Source: a virus. Taken from it: 28,584 bases of DNA. A model generated the notes under the pieces. The model searched no databases and had not been told where the DNA came from. It was given only the letters and a program-made list of their open reading frames with translations. Shown here piece after piece: positions 1 through 6,573 of the stretch. The position numbers were made by a program, and so were the translations under genes. How positions within the stretch are numbered: the stretch's first letter is position 1; each line of letters begins with the position of its first letter. The stretch covers positions 1-28,584 of the IMG/VR virus record IMGVR_UViG_3300032805_000015, one strand, 5' to 3'.

Positions 1-2
1 CA

Positions 3-674
3 CTGCGCATCACGGATGCGGATGCGCCGCTTCCCGACGATCAGCTCACGCACGTGCATCTCATCCCCCTTGCTGCTGCAGTTGATTCACCCCCTTACGC
101 AGCGGCAGCCGCCGGGCCTCCCTACCCGGCGCAAGCGCCCGCGCCCTCGAGTACTCCTCCCACCACCAATCCACCGAGGGCGCGGGTCTCCTTCAGTCCC
201 GGCGCGAAGCTGGGCAAGGGTTTCTATTCCTGGCCTGTGGAGCTCTGCAACAATTCCACCGATTCCGGCCAGCAGATCGATTCCGGCCTCGTGGTGGAGG
301 CCGCCATCGCAAGCGGGATTCCCTATGCGCCGGCGAGTGAGGCCTCCATTGCAAATACCGCACAGCGCAATCGATCGGTGCCCGTGGTCAGCTCCAATGT
401 GGCTGCGGGCTTCGGTCACGCCGGCGCGCTGCTCCTCGCTGCAGGCGTTATCGCAGCGAAAGCCACGCCGCTCGTGAGCGTGCTGGTGGGCACGCAGGGC
501 GCGGAATCGCTCTCGAAGTTCTTCAGTTCGCAAGCCACGCCGGATTTTTCGAGCCGCTTCCCGAACCAGCTCGGCGACACGCTCGCCCTCGGCCCCGGTG
601 CTTGCACTCAATCTGTTTTGTTCGCGCGCAAGACGAAGGGCGCGAAGCCCATCGCCCGCGTTCCCATCCAGTAG
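3..674 (+). CDS. Hypothetical protein, 5' end cut by window edge
   Basis: I do not recognise this protein. The reading frame is open from base 3 and runs off the left edge; the first internal start is a GTG at 54, but the residues before it (a run of ITDADAPLPDD type) read like ordinary protein, so the true start is probably outside. The visible part has a Pro/Ala-rich linker at about residues 25-60 and an Ala-rich hydrophobic stretch near residues 140-170 (GALLLAAGVIAAKATPLVSV) that could be a membrane segment. It ends 12 bases before the next gene, with the next gene's Shine-Dalgarno overlapping its stop. Context suggests a late phage gene; no function is assigned. Confidence 0.6.
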   Translation: MRITDADAPLPDDQLTHVHLIPLAAAVDSPPYAAAAAGPPYPAQAPAPSSTPPTTNPPRARVSFSPGAKLGKGFYSWPVELCNNSTDSGQQIDSGLVVEAAIASGIPYAPASEASIANTAQRNRSVPVVSSNVAAGFGHAGALLLAAGVIAAKATPLVSVLVGTQGAESLSKFFSSQATPDFSSRFPNQLGDTLALGPGACTQSVLFARKTKGAKPIARVPIQ

Positions 675-686
675 GAGGATTTTCTC

Positions 687-1223
687 ATGACGCCCGTATC
701 GATGCCTGTTGTTCCGCCGCAGCCAGCCGGCCAGGTCACCTATCCGGTCTCGAAGCTCTATCTGTTCCACGAATATGACAGCGCCGCGCAGTATGCCGCA
801 GCCTTCGCCGTGCAGCCACCCGCTTTCGATCCGACGCGCCGGCAGAAGACCTGGTTTGATTCGACAGTCGACGTGAGCGATCCGCTGGCAACGGTGCCGT
901 ACAAGGCATGGCGGAAGAACCCTACGACGAGTGCGTGGTCGCTGCAGGTGATCGCGATGCCGGCCAGCGAGGCCGCTACGGTGAACATTGTACCGCCGTC
1001 CTCGCCAGGCCCCGCGCCGCTCACGCCCTGGGAAGTGCCCTCGCGCGATCTGCTGCCGAACGAAAAACCCGCACGCATGCCCATGGGCCTGTACATCCAA
1101 AACACCGACCTGCTGCAGCAGGCCGAGCAGGACATGGGCGCTTTCACCGCCGCCGACCGCGCGATGCTCACCGAAATCCTGAGCCTTCTGCAATCGCTGG
1201 CAGCGCAGAAGCTGGCCGCGTAA
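687..1223 (+). CDS. Hypothetical phage protein, 178 aa
   Basis: Unrecognised protein. The ATG is preceded by a good Shine-Dalgarno (TAGGAGG, 672-678) at proper spacing, which fixes the start. The N-terminus is Pro/Val-rich without a signal peptide; the middle (about residues 25-110) looks globular with aromatic residues; a Pro-rich linker follows at about 110-125; and the last 40 residues form a predicted amphipathic helix (DMGAFTAADRAMLTEILSLL) that could mediate oligomerisation. It lies 12 bases after the upstream gene and 10 before a small membrane protein gene, so it is probably in the same transcript. No function inferred. Confidence 0.65.
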   Translation: MTPVSMPVVPPQPAGQVTYPVSKLYLFHEYDSAAQYAAAFAVQPPAFDPTRRQKTWFDSTVDVSDPLATVPYKAWRKNPTTSAWSLQVIAMPASEAATVNIVPPSSPGPAPLTPWEVPSRDLLPNEKPARMPMGLYIQNTDLLQQAEQDMGAFTAADRAMLTEILSLLQSLAAQKLAA

Positions 1224-1233
1224 GAACAATTCC

Positions 1234-1428
1234 GTGCGCGCTGTTCTGAACGAAGATCCTCGCCGCATGTTTGACGCTCTCGATACTCCGGGCGGTCACA
1301 TTGCAGTTTGCTTCGTGCTGCTGTGTCTGGCTGCGGTGTTCTTCGTCCTCGGCCTGCGCTCCGAGGGCCACGATCTCATCATCTTCGCGTCGGGCGTCCT
1401 GTCGCGTTCGATGATGGGCAAGACCTGA
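1234..1428 (+). CDS. Small membrane protein, 64 aa
   Basis: Small protein with one clear hydrophobic segment at about residues 21-42 (HIAVCFVLLCLAAVFFVLGL), then a shorter hydrophobic stretch near the C-terminus. A GTG at 1234 opens the frame 10 bases after the previous stop; no strong Shine-Dalgarno is visible, and an internal ATG at 1267 is an equally possible start. It is followed by a well-marked gene after 24 bases. Its size and position beside other small membrane proteins fit a lysis-region accessory protein, but there is no motif to prove this. Confidence 0.5.
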   Translation: MRAVLNEDPRRMFDALDTPGGHIAVCFVLLCLAAVFFVLGLRSEGHDLIIFASGVLSRSMMGKT

Positions 1429-1452
1429 ATTCCAAAAGGAGAACCTGAAACC

Positions 1453-1752
1453 ATGGGAACCGCACCTGCTCCTGGTCCCGCGCCGGCCACGCCGTTGAGC
1501 CTGACCGCTGCCATTGCCGCTGTTGAAGCTTCGCAGACCGCTGTTACGAATCAGCAATCCGTTATCGCGAATGACACCGCCGCTGCCGCCGCCATCCAAG
1601 CCAAGCTGGATGCTGCGAACGCGGTGGTCGCAAACGATCAGGCGGCGCTCGTGCCCTTGAATGCCACCGCTCTGAACGATCTGCAGAACCTGCTTGCCAG
1701 CACGCAGGCTGCGATCGCCGCCCTCACGCCGTCCTCGCCGCCTGCATCGTAG
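1453..1752 (+). CDS. Ala-rich coiled-coil protein, 99 aa
   Basis: Start supported by an AAAAGGAGAA Shine-Dalgarno just upstream. The protein begins with a Pro/Ala linker (first 15 residues), then has one long Ala/Gln/Asn-rich helix from about residue 18 to 90 with regular hydrophobic spacing, suggesting a coiled coil, and a short Pro/Ser tail. No Cys, no membrane segment, no known domain. The bases just before the ATG include a single copy of the heptamer CTGAAAC seen in the intergenic arrays of this phage, which may be chance. Function unknown; the composition resembles small phage structural or scaffolding-like proteins, but this is only an impression. Confidence 0.6.
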   Translation: MGTAPAPGPAPATPLSLTAAIAAVEASQTAVTNQQSVIANDTAAAAAIQAKLDAANAVVANDQAALVPLNATALNDLQNLLASTQAAIAALTPSSPPAS

Positions 1753-1768
1753 ATCCACGGGAGAACCG

Positions 1769-2080
1769 ATGCTGAGCCTGATGCTTCTCGAAGCGGCCGC
1801 GCAGCGTGGCGCTGAGCCTGTTACGGCCAGCGAATTCATGATTCATGCTTACACCTCGGTCATCATTGCCCTGCTGGGGGTGATTGCCTCGCTGCTGTCG
1901 TATTTGCAGGCGCGCGCTGCCGCAAAGCATGCGGGCGATGCCAAGCACATCGTGGATGAAGTGCAGATCAAGCTGAACGGCCGCCTGGACGAACTGCTCG
2001 AACGCACGCGCGAGGCGGGTCACCAGCACGGCCGCGCCGAGGGCATCATGGAGGAGCGAATGCGGAGGCAATCGGGATGA
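1769..2080 (+). CDS. Membrane protein, holin-like candidate, 103 aa
   Basis: The ATG at 1769 follows a GGGAGAA ribosome site; an upstream in-frame start exists but would overlap the previous gene by about 60 bases. One membrane segment lies at about residues 28-47 (TSVIIALLGVIASLLSYLQA). It is followed by a charged helical cytoplasmic tail rich in Lys, Asp, Glu and His. A single-span protein with a charged C-terminus near lysis-type genes is compatible with a holin or pinholin, but many phage membrane proteins look like this and the endolysin of this phage is 25 kb away, which weakens the idea. The stop overlaps the next ATG (ATGA). Confidence 0.55.
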   Translation: MLSLMLLEAAAQRGAEPVTASEFMIHAYTSVIIALLGVIASLLSYLQARAAAKHAGDAKHIVDEVQIKLNGRLDELLERTREAGHQHGRAEGIMEERMRRQSG

Positions 2081-2541
2081 AATTCGCGATTTTCGCGGTG
2101 ATTTTTTCCCGCGCGCTTCTCGCGCAAACCTCGGTCAACGTTGCGGCCTCCGCGAGCTGCCCGCCGAGCACCGCAACCCGCATCGTGATTGCGCTCTCGG
2201 CTGGCTCGAAAGTTGCGCCGCTGAGCTGCCTGATTCTCGATCCGGCCAGCTTCGTCGTCGATAAGACCACGAATCCACCCACCGTTCACGTCGCATTTCC
2301 GACGCCACCTGCGCCTTCCATCATCAATTTCATGGATGACGACTCAGCCTGCGCGGCCTGGCTGACTTCCACCACGTACACCTTGACCCATCCCCCCAAT
2401 CCGGCGTCGTCGCTTTCCATTACGCAGAACGGCCTGGCGCTGAAGCAAGGCGTGGATTTCACGGTTTCCGGGAGCACGGTCACTTTCCTTTTTAATCCGC
2501 CGGCACCCACCGATACACTGGTTTGCCGCTATCGCTACTGA
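2077..2541 (+). CDS. Exported hypothetical protein, 154 aa
   Basis: Translationally coupled to the previous gene through ATGA overlap, with a GGAGG site about 10 bases upstream. The first 17 residues (MKFAIFAVIFSRALLAQ) form a short signal peptide with a likely cleavage site after ALLA or LAQ. The mature part is rich in Ser, Thr, Pro and Val, with four Cys, and predicted to be mostly beta strand; the segment TQNGLALKQGVDFTVSGSTV resembles the 'N-G-x-x-L-x-x-G-x-D-Y/F-x-x-x-G' turn motif common in phage fibre and baseplate beta modules. It may therefore be a virion surface or periplasmic beta protein. Function not known. Confidence 0.6.
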   Translation: MKFAIFAVIFSRALLAQTSVNVAASASCPPSTATRIVIALSAGSKVAPLSCLILDPASFVVDKTTNPPTVHVAFPTPPAPSIINFMDDDSACAAWLTSTTYTLTHPPNPASSLSITQNGLALKQGVDFTVSGSTVTFLFNPPAPTDTLVCRYRY

Positions 2542-2546
2542 GGCGC

Positions 2547-2744
2547 ATGACTGAGAGGATCGTCGTCAATACCTACGGCGCTCGGCCGCACGCTCCGGAT
2601 TGGCGCGGCGGGGTTCCCGAGATCCGTTTTCGTGAGGAACTGCCGGGTTCGCCACTGCCCGTGAAAATCTTGGTCCGCGATGGCAAGGCGCTGAGCACCG
2701 AGGGTGCGGAGTTGCTCGAGAAGAAGACGCGGGAATGCGCATGA
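2547..2744 (+). CDS. Small hypothetical protein, 65 aa
   Basis: Starts 5 bases after the previous stop at an ATG and overlaps the next gene by 10 bases, so it sits in a tightly packed operon. It is a small charged protein (MTERIVVNTYGARPHAP...), with a basic/acidic mix and a C-terminal helix containing ELLEKKTREC. No transmembrane segment, no metal motif, no recognised domain. The tight spacing on both sides is the main evidence that it is a true gene. Confidence 0.45.
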   Translation: MTERIVVNTYGARPHAPDWRGGVPEIRFREELPGSPLPVKILVRDGKALSTEGAELLEKKTRECA

Positions 2745-2926
2745 AATCTGCACTGTGGTTCACGTGGCTGACCGGCCTCACGCTGCTGGTGCTCTCCGAG
2801 CGGGATAAGCGCCGTGCGACGAAGCAGGTTCCAGCGTCACTACAGTCTGATCTGGCGATACTCGACTCGCGGCTCAAGGTTTTGGAACAGCGTGCGAAAC
2901 GCGCCAGGGCGCGCGGGAAACGATGA
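2735..2926 (+). CDS. Small membrane-anchored coiled-coil protein, 63 aa
   Basis: Begins with a hydrophobic stretch at about residues 5-20 (SALWFTWLTGLTLLVL), followed by a very basic helical region with a heptad pattern (SDLAILDSRLKVLEQRAKRARARGKR). The N-in membrane anchor plus coiled coil resembles the general plan of an inner-membrane spanin, but it is shorter than usual spanins and no partner outer-membrane lipoprotein gene is nested in it. Two ATGs (2735 and 2741) are possible starts; the first overlaps the previous gene by 10 bases. The stop is followed after 1 base by the start of the HNH gene. Confidence 0.5.
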   Translation: MRMKSALWFTWLTGLTLLVLSERDKRRATKQVPASLQSDLAILDSRLKVLEQRAKRARARGKR

Positions 2927-2927
2927 T

Positions 2928-3305
2928 GTGCCCTGGGCCGCTTGCCTTCCCTGCCGGCATCCCGGCTGCGGCGCTTACGCGGTTCGCGAAGGCCGCTGTG
3001 AGGAGCATCGCCAGGATCTCGTCGATCGCCGCGGGAAAACCGCAGAGCGCGGATATGATGTCATCTGGCGAAAGTTCCGCGCGTGGTTCTTGCGCCGGCA
3101 TCCGCTCTGCGTGGGCACGGGCGATCCGCCGGACCCGAACTGGATTCCGTTCGAGATGGAAATGCGCCGCGCGTGCGGTGCGATTGCTACAGAGGTGCAT
3201 CACATCAAAAAGCTCGCTGAGTTTCCCGAGCTGCGCTGCGTCGAAGTGAACTGTCTGCCGCAGTGCGATTCCTGCCACGCCGTCCGCACGCGGCGCGGCG
3301 AATAA
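2928..3305 (+). CDS. HNH endonuclease
   Basis: A phage HNH nuclease of about 125 residues. With the GTG at 2928 as start, the protein opens with the typical PW...CRHPGC segment and Cys residues at about 9, 14 and 24, then the conserved AERGYD-x-x-W-RKFRAWFLRRHPLC stretch, and ends with the HNH core: VHHI (His91-His92), Asn108 and CDSCH (Cys113, Cys116, His117). Family knowledge: such HNH proteins sit beside terminase genes in HK97-type phages and cut DNA during cos packaging together with the terminase. Here the gene is followed by portal-region genes and the large terminase is not seen nearby. The frame is open further upstream but would overlap the previous gene fully, so the GTG is preferred. 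Confidence 0.85.
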   Translation: MPWAACLPCRHPGCGAYAVREGRCEEHRQDLVDRRGKTAERGYDVIWRKFRAWFLRRHPLCVGTGDPPDPNWIPFEMEMRRACGAIATEVHHIKKLAEFPELRCVEVNCLPQCDSCHAVRTRRGE

Positions 3306-3331
3306 ATCCCCAATTTTAAGGAGAAAAACAC

Positions 3332-3658
3332 ATGTCTCAGGTCCCTGGTCTGAACCAAACGCTGATTTCGTCTACGGGCGCGCAGGGCGTCACGCCCACC
3401 GGCCCGGCCGAATTCTTTCCCATCACTGCGGGTGGCGTGGCAAATATCACCGTACCGGCACCTACGATCGACGGCATAGAAGCCACGTTCATCGATGAGG
3501 GCGGCCACGCGCACACCATCGTGTGCACGGGCTGCTTGAACGGCGGCACCACGAATAACAAGCTCACGTTCGGCGGCGCGGCCGGCGATTCGGTGACGCT
3601 CTACAGCCGCAATGGTTCCTGGTGGACCACGTCGTTGATCGGCGTCACGGTCAGTTAG
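3332..3658 (+). CDS. Small beta-rich protein, possible capsid decoration, 108 aa
   Basis: The ATG follows a strong AAGGAG site (about 3318-3324). The protein is Gly/Thr/Val-rich, nearly free of helix formers, with alternating strands; the C-terminal half (DGIEATFIDEGGHAHTIVC and GDSVTLYSRNGSWW) resembles the small beta-barrel proteins found beside capsid genes in many phages, where a W near the end closes the fold. This suggests an auxiliary head or virion protein, but I cannot name a family. It sits between the HNH and portal genes, where a terminase would normally be. Confidence 0.6.
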   Translation: MSQVPGLNQTLISSTGAQGVTPTGPAEFFPITAGGVANITVPAPTIDGIEATFIDEGGHAHTIVCTGCLNGGTTNNKLTFGGAAGDSVTLYSRNGSWWTTSLIGVTVS

Positions 3659-3663
3659 GGCGA

Positions 3664-3894
3664 GTGGAGAAGGCGGCCGTGCGGGGCGCGAGTGAACCGG
3701 ACGCCGCGTCCCGTGAAAATTTCGATCTCCAGGATTTCTTGCTCGCGCTTGGCGTCATTTCTCTCGAGACGGGCGTGGCGCTGCTTTCCGTCCCTGCCGC
3801 GCTGATCCTTGGCGGCGCGCTGTGCCTGTTTTTTGCATGGTTGATCCAACGCGCAAAACAACCGAAGAAGCCGCATGGGACTGCTAAGTCGTAG
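3664..3894 (+). CDS. Small membrane protein upstream of portal, 76 aa
   Basis: A GTG at 3664, 5 bases after the previous stop, gives a 76-residue protein; no strong Shine-Dalgarno is visible. After a polar N-terminus there is a hydrophobic region at about residues 24-62 (FLLALGVISLETG, then ALLSVPAALILGGALCLFFAWLI) that forms one long or two short membrane helices, and a Lys-rich C-terminus. The end overlaps the portal gene by 20 bases, which supports it being translated. Function unknown. Confidence 0.5.
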   Translation: MEKAAVRGASEPDAASRENFDLQDFLLALGVISLETGVALLSVPAALILGGALCLFFAWLIQRAKQPKKPHGTAKS

Positions 3895-5482
3895 GCTCGG
3901 CTTTCAAGCGATGACGGTGGAAGACCCGGCGCAGCCGTGGCTGCCGTATTCGGCCATGGTTGAGTCGCTCTGGTTGGGGCGTTCGGATGCCGGCGTGCTC
4001 ATGAACGAGCACGAGGCCATGCGCATCACTACGGCGCTGGCTTGCGTGAAGATCATCAGCGAGGACCTCGGCACCGTTTCCCGCGAAATCATGCAGAAGT
4101 TGCCGAACCACAGTTTCCGGGTGGCTGACGACCACCGGCTGTGGGGCATGCTGCACGATCAGCCGAATCCCAACATGACGGCTGCGGTTTTCTGGGGCGC
4201 GTTCATCGCCAGCATGCTCGGCTGGGGAGCCGGCTACGCCTGGATCAAGCGCGATGGCGCGGCGCGCGCGACTTCGCTCATCCTGCTTGCGGCCGGCAAA
4301 ACCTCGCCGGTAAAAGTAAACGGCAAGCTGATGTTCGCCACCACGCAAACGGATACGGGTGCGGCAGTAGCGATCGATCCGGAAAACATCCTGTACGTTC
4401 CTTACCTCACTTTCGATGGCGTTACGCCCGTCAGTCCGATCAAGAATTGCAAGAACGCGTTCGGCCTGGCGTATGCCGCGGAGAAGTTCGGTGCGCAACT
4501 GTTCGGCAACGGCGCGCGCGCCACGGGCGTGCTCTCGCATCCGAACACGCTCGAGGGCGAGGCATACGAGAATCTGAAAAAATCCGTGCGCGAGTGGGCC
4601 ACGGGCGAGACGGCGCTGCGCCCGATCATCCTCGAGGAAGGGATGAAATGGGAGCAGATCACCATCAATCCCGAGGATGCGCAGTTCCTCGCCACGCGGC
4701 AGTTTCAGCGCGTCGAGATCGCCTCGCTCTATCGTGTGGCCATGCATCTCCTGCAGGATCTGCAGCGCGCCACGAACAACAATATCGAGCACCAATCGCT
4801 CGATCACGTGAAACACTGTTTGCGGCCGAACGCCGTAAAAATCGAGCAGGAAGTCAACGTCAAGCTGCTCGGCGGTCCGTTCACCATGGAACACAACCTG
4901 AAAGACATGCAGCGTGGCGATTTCGCGAGCCAGGCTGCAGGGTTCCAAACGTTGCGCAATATCGGCGCGTATTCGGTCGACCGCATTCTGGGCGAGATGC
5001 GCGAGAACCCCATCGGCGAAGCGGCCGGTGGCAATATCCGGGTCGTGCAGGGCGCATTCATCAACCTTTTGTCGTTGCTGCCGGGTGGCGGCGAAGGCGG
5101 TGGCTCCACTGCGCCGGCAGATGCCAGTGGTCCGGATGAGTCGCAGCCCTTTGACCGGCTCGGGCCTGCGTTCCGCGTGCTGATGCGCGATGCTGTGGGC
5201 CGGATCATCAACCGTGAAAATCGCGACGCGAAATCGGTACGGAACGCTTTCCGGCCGGTGGTGCTAGCGGCAGTGCAGGCCTCGTTAGCCATGCGCTTCG
5301 GTAATGCCACGTTGACGGACCGTGATTTCAATGAAATCGACGCCATTCTGGCGCAGCTCGAGAAGGCCGCGCCGCAATGGGATCGGAGCCAGGCGTCGGC
5401 GCTTGCCGATCGTCTCACCGGCCTGGTTTACGACACATTTGCAGGCGGACCTGGTGTGCGTCTGCTAACACCTGGAACCTAG
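3875..5482 (+). CDS. Phage portal protein, HK97 family
   Basis: The portal forms the dodecameric ring at one capsid vertex through which DNA is packaged and to which the neck attaches. The 535 residues fit the HK97-type portal family (about 400-530). Recognisable features are the N-terminal MGLLSRRLGF, the AMRITTALACVKIISEDLGTV segment near residues 48-70, the LLHDQPNPNMTAAVFW region near 90-105, and the AYENLKKSVREWATGE and YRVAMHLLQ segments further on. A long low-conservation C-terminal part (from about residue 400, Gly-rich then helical) is typical. Gene order with protease and capsid agrees. The final residues (LLTPGT) and the stop codon are encoded by an intergenic heptamer array, so the natural C-terminus may once have been different. 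Confidence 0.95.
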   Translation: MGLLSRRLGFQAMTVEDPAQPWLPYSAMVESLWLGRSDAGVLMNEHEAMRITTALACVKIISEDLGTVSREIMQKLPNHSFRVADDHRLWGMLHDQPNPNMTAAVFWGAFIASMLGWGAGYAWIKRDGAARATSLILLAAGKTSPVKVNGKLMFATTQTDTGAAVAIDPENILYVPYLTFDGVTPVSPIKNCKNAFGLAYAAEKFGAQLFGNGARATGVLSHPNTLEGEAYENLKKSVREWATGETALRPIILEEGMKWEQITINPEDAQFLATRQFQRVEIASLYRVAMHLLQDLQRATNNNIEHQSLDHVKHCLRPNAVKIEQEVNVKLLGGPFTMEHNLKDMQRGDFASQAAGFQTLRNIGAYSVDRILGEMRENPIGEAAGGNIRVVQGAFINLLSLLPGGGEGGGSTAPADASGPDESQPFDRLGPAFRVLMRDAVGRIINRENRDAKSVRNAFRPVVLAAVQASLAMRFGNATLTDRDFNEIDAILAQLEKAAPQWDRSQASALADRLTGLVYDTFAGGPGVRLLTPGT

Positions 5483-5499
5483 AACCTGAAACCTGGAGG
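5465..5499 (+). repeat. Heptamer array A (portal/protease junction)
   Basis: Five contiguous 7-nt units fitting CTRRMAC: CTAACAC, CTGGAAC, CTAGAAC, CTGAAAC, CTGGAGG. The third unit contains the portal stop codon (TAG, 5480-5482). The last, modified unit CTGGAGG provides the Shine-Dalgarno (GGAGG) for the protease gene at 5507. The array therefore overlaps coding sequence, stop and ribosome site at once. Confidence 0.9.
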
Positions 5500-5506
5500 T
5501 TTTAAC

Positions 5507-6433
5507 ATGCCCCGCAATCTCTCTCGAACGCCGAAAATTCATTCGAGGATGAAACCGTTTTTCAAGGCCGCGCTGCAAGCCGATGGCACGCTCGAGCTGC
5601 TGGTGTACGAAGACATCGGTGAGAACTGGTGGGACGGCGGCGGCATCACCACGAAAACTGTCAAACAGCAGATCGATGCGGCCGGCAACTATTCCAAGAT
5701 CCTGATCCGCATTAATTCACCCGGCGGCGATGCATTCGAGGGCATCGGGATCTACAACCTGGTGCGCGCCACCAAAAAGCCCGTCGAAGTGAATGTGGAC
5801 GGCATTGCGGCGTCCTCGGCCTCGATTATCGCCATGGCCGGCGACGACATCGTCATGGGTCCTAACGCGCTCATGATGATTCACAACGCCTGGTCGTGGT
5901 GCATGGGCTACGCCTCGGACATGCGCAAGATGGCCGAGGCCCTGGACAAAATCTCGGGCGCGATCGCGCAGACCTACGTCACGAAAACGAAAAAAGAGCT
6001 TACCGATGTGCTCGCGTTGATGGACGCCGAGACCTGGATGACGGCGCAGGAATGTCTGGATGGCGGCTTTTGCACCGAGATCGTGAGCGAACCGGATGAA
6101 ACGCAGCCGGCGGCGCTGGCGATGGCGCGGAATTTCAAGGGTCTGAGGCTGCTGAAGAAGGTTCCCGATGCCATCAAACCGAAAGATGGCGTGGCTTGCA
6201 CTTGCGATTGCGACAATTGCGTGGCGGGCGCGTGCGAGAACTGCAACAACGAGGATTGCACCGATCTGAACTGCGTCGATTGCCCGATGCAGGAAGCGGC
6301 TGAAACGGCGGCGCGGGCGTTCGTGCGCCCCGCAGCCGGCATCATGCCGGTGGCTGCGAGCGCGGATCTGGCGGGCTACGAGCGATTGCTCGCCCGCATG
6401 GATCGAGATCGACTTCGGGGTGCTGGCACCTAA
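5507..6433 (+). CDS. Prohead maturation protease, ClpP/S14-like
   Basis: Serine protease of the ClpP fold that matures the prohead by cutting scaffold or delta domains. Core residues 15-210 show INSPGGDAFEGIGIYN (69-84), the nucleophile motif GIAASSAS with Ser103 as the likely catalytic Ser, MMIHNAW with His126, and DAETWMTAQECLDGGFC where Asp173 or Glu175 stands where the acid is expected. This is followed by a feature I do not expect in the family: a Cys-rich segment at residues 231-259 with nine Cys (CTCDCDNC...CENC...C...CVDC), suggesting a metal-binding or disulfide knot in the C-terminal tail. The tail ends in a helix. The start has GGAGG from the preceding array. The stop (TAA) lies in the next heptamer array. 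Confidence 0.93.
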   Translation: MPRNLSRTPKIHSRMKPFFKAALQADGTLELLVYEDIGENWWDGGGITTKTVKQQIDAAGNYSKILIRINSPGGDAFEGIGIYNLVRATKKPVEVNVDGIAASSASIIAMAGDDIVMGPNALMMIHNAWSWCMGYASDMRKMAEALDKISGAIAQTYVTKTKKELTDVLALMDAETWMTAQECLDGGFCTEIVSEPDETQPAALAMARNFKGLRLLKKVPDAIKPKDGVACTCDCDNCVAGACENCNNEDCTDLNCVDCPMQEAAETAARAFVRPAAGIMPVAASADLAGYERLLARMDRDRLRGAGT

Positions 6434-6450
6434 ACCCTAGCACCTAGCAC
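6423..6450 (+). repeat. Heptamer array B (protease/capsid junction)
   Basis: Four contiguous units: CTGGCAC, CTAAACC, CTAGCAC, CTAGCAC, followed by TTGCTTTTTCCC, a pyrimidine tract also seen after other arrays. The second unit contains the protease stop codon (TAA, 6431-6433), so the last residues of the protease (AGT) are array-encoded. Confidence 0.85.
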
Positions 6451-6520
6451 TTGCTTTTTCCCAAGCTTCCCCCTGCGCCAACTAGCCGAGAGGCTGACAG
6501 CCGGGAAGCGTGCGATGCAA

Positions 6521-6538
6521 CGAACGCCAGGGCGTTCG
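6521..6538 (+). promoter_or_regulatory. Hairpin in the capsid gene leader
   Basis: The 120-base leader before the capsid ATG (6451-6573) contains a perfect inverted repeat, CGAACGC-CAGG-GCGTTCG, that would form a 7-bp stem with a 4-base loop in the mRNA. It ends about 35 bases before the start codon. No T-run follows, so it is not a classical terminator; it could stabilise or process the capsid mRNA. The role is inferred. Confidence 0.4.
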
Positions 6539-6573
6539 CGGGCTCGACACCAAACGAGGAGAGCATTTCAGAA

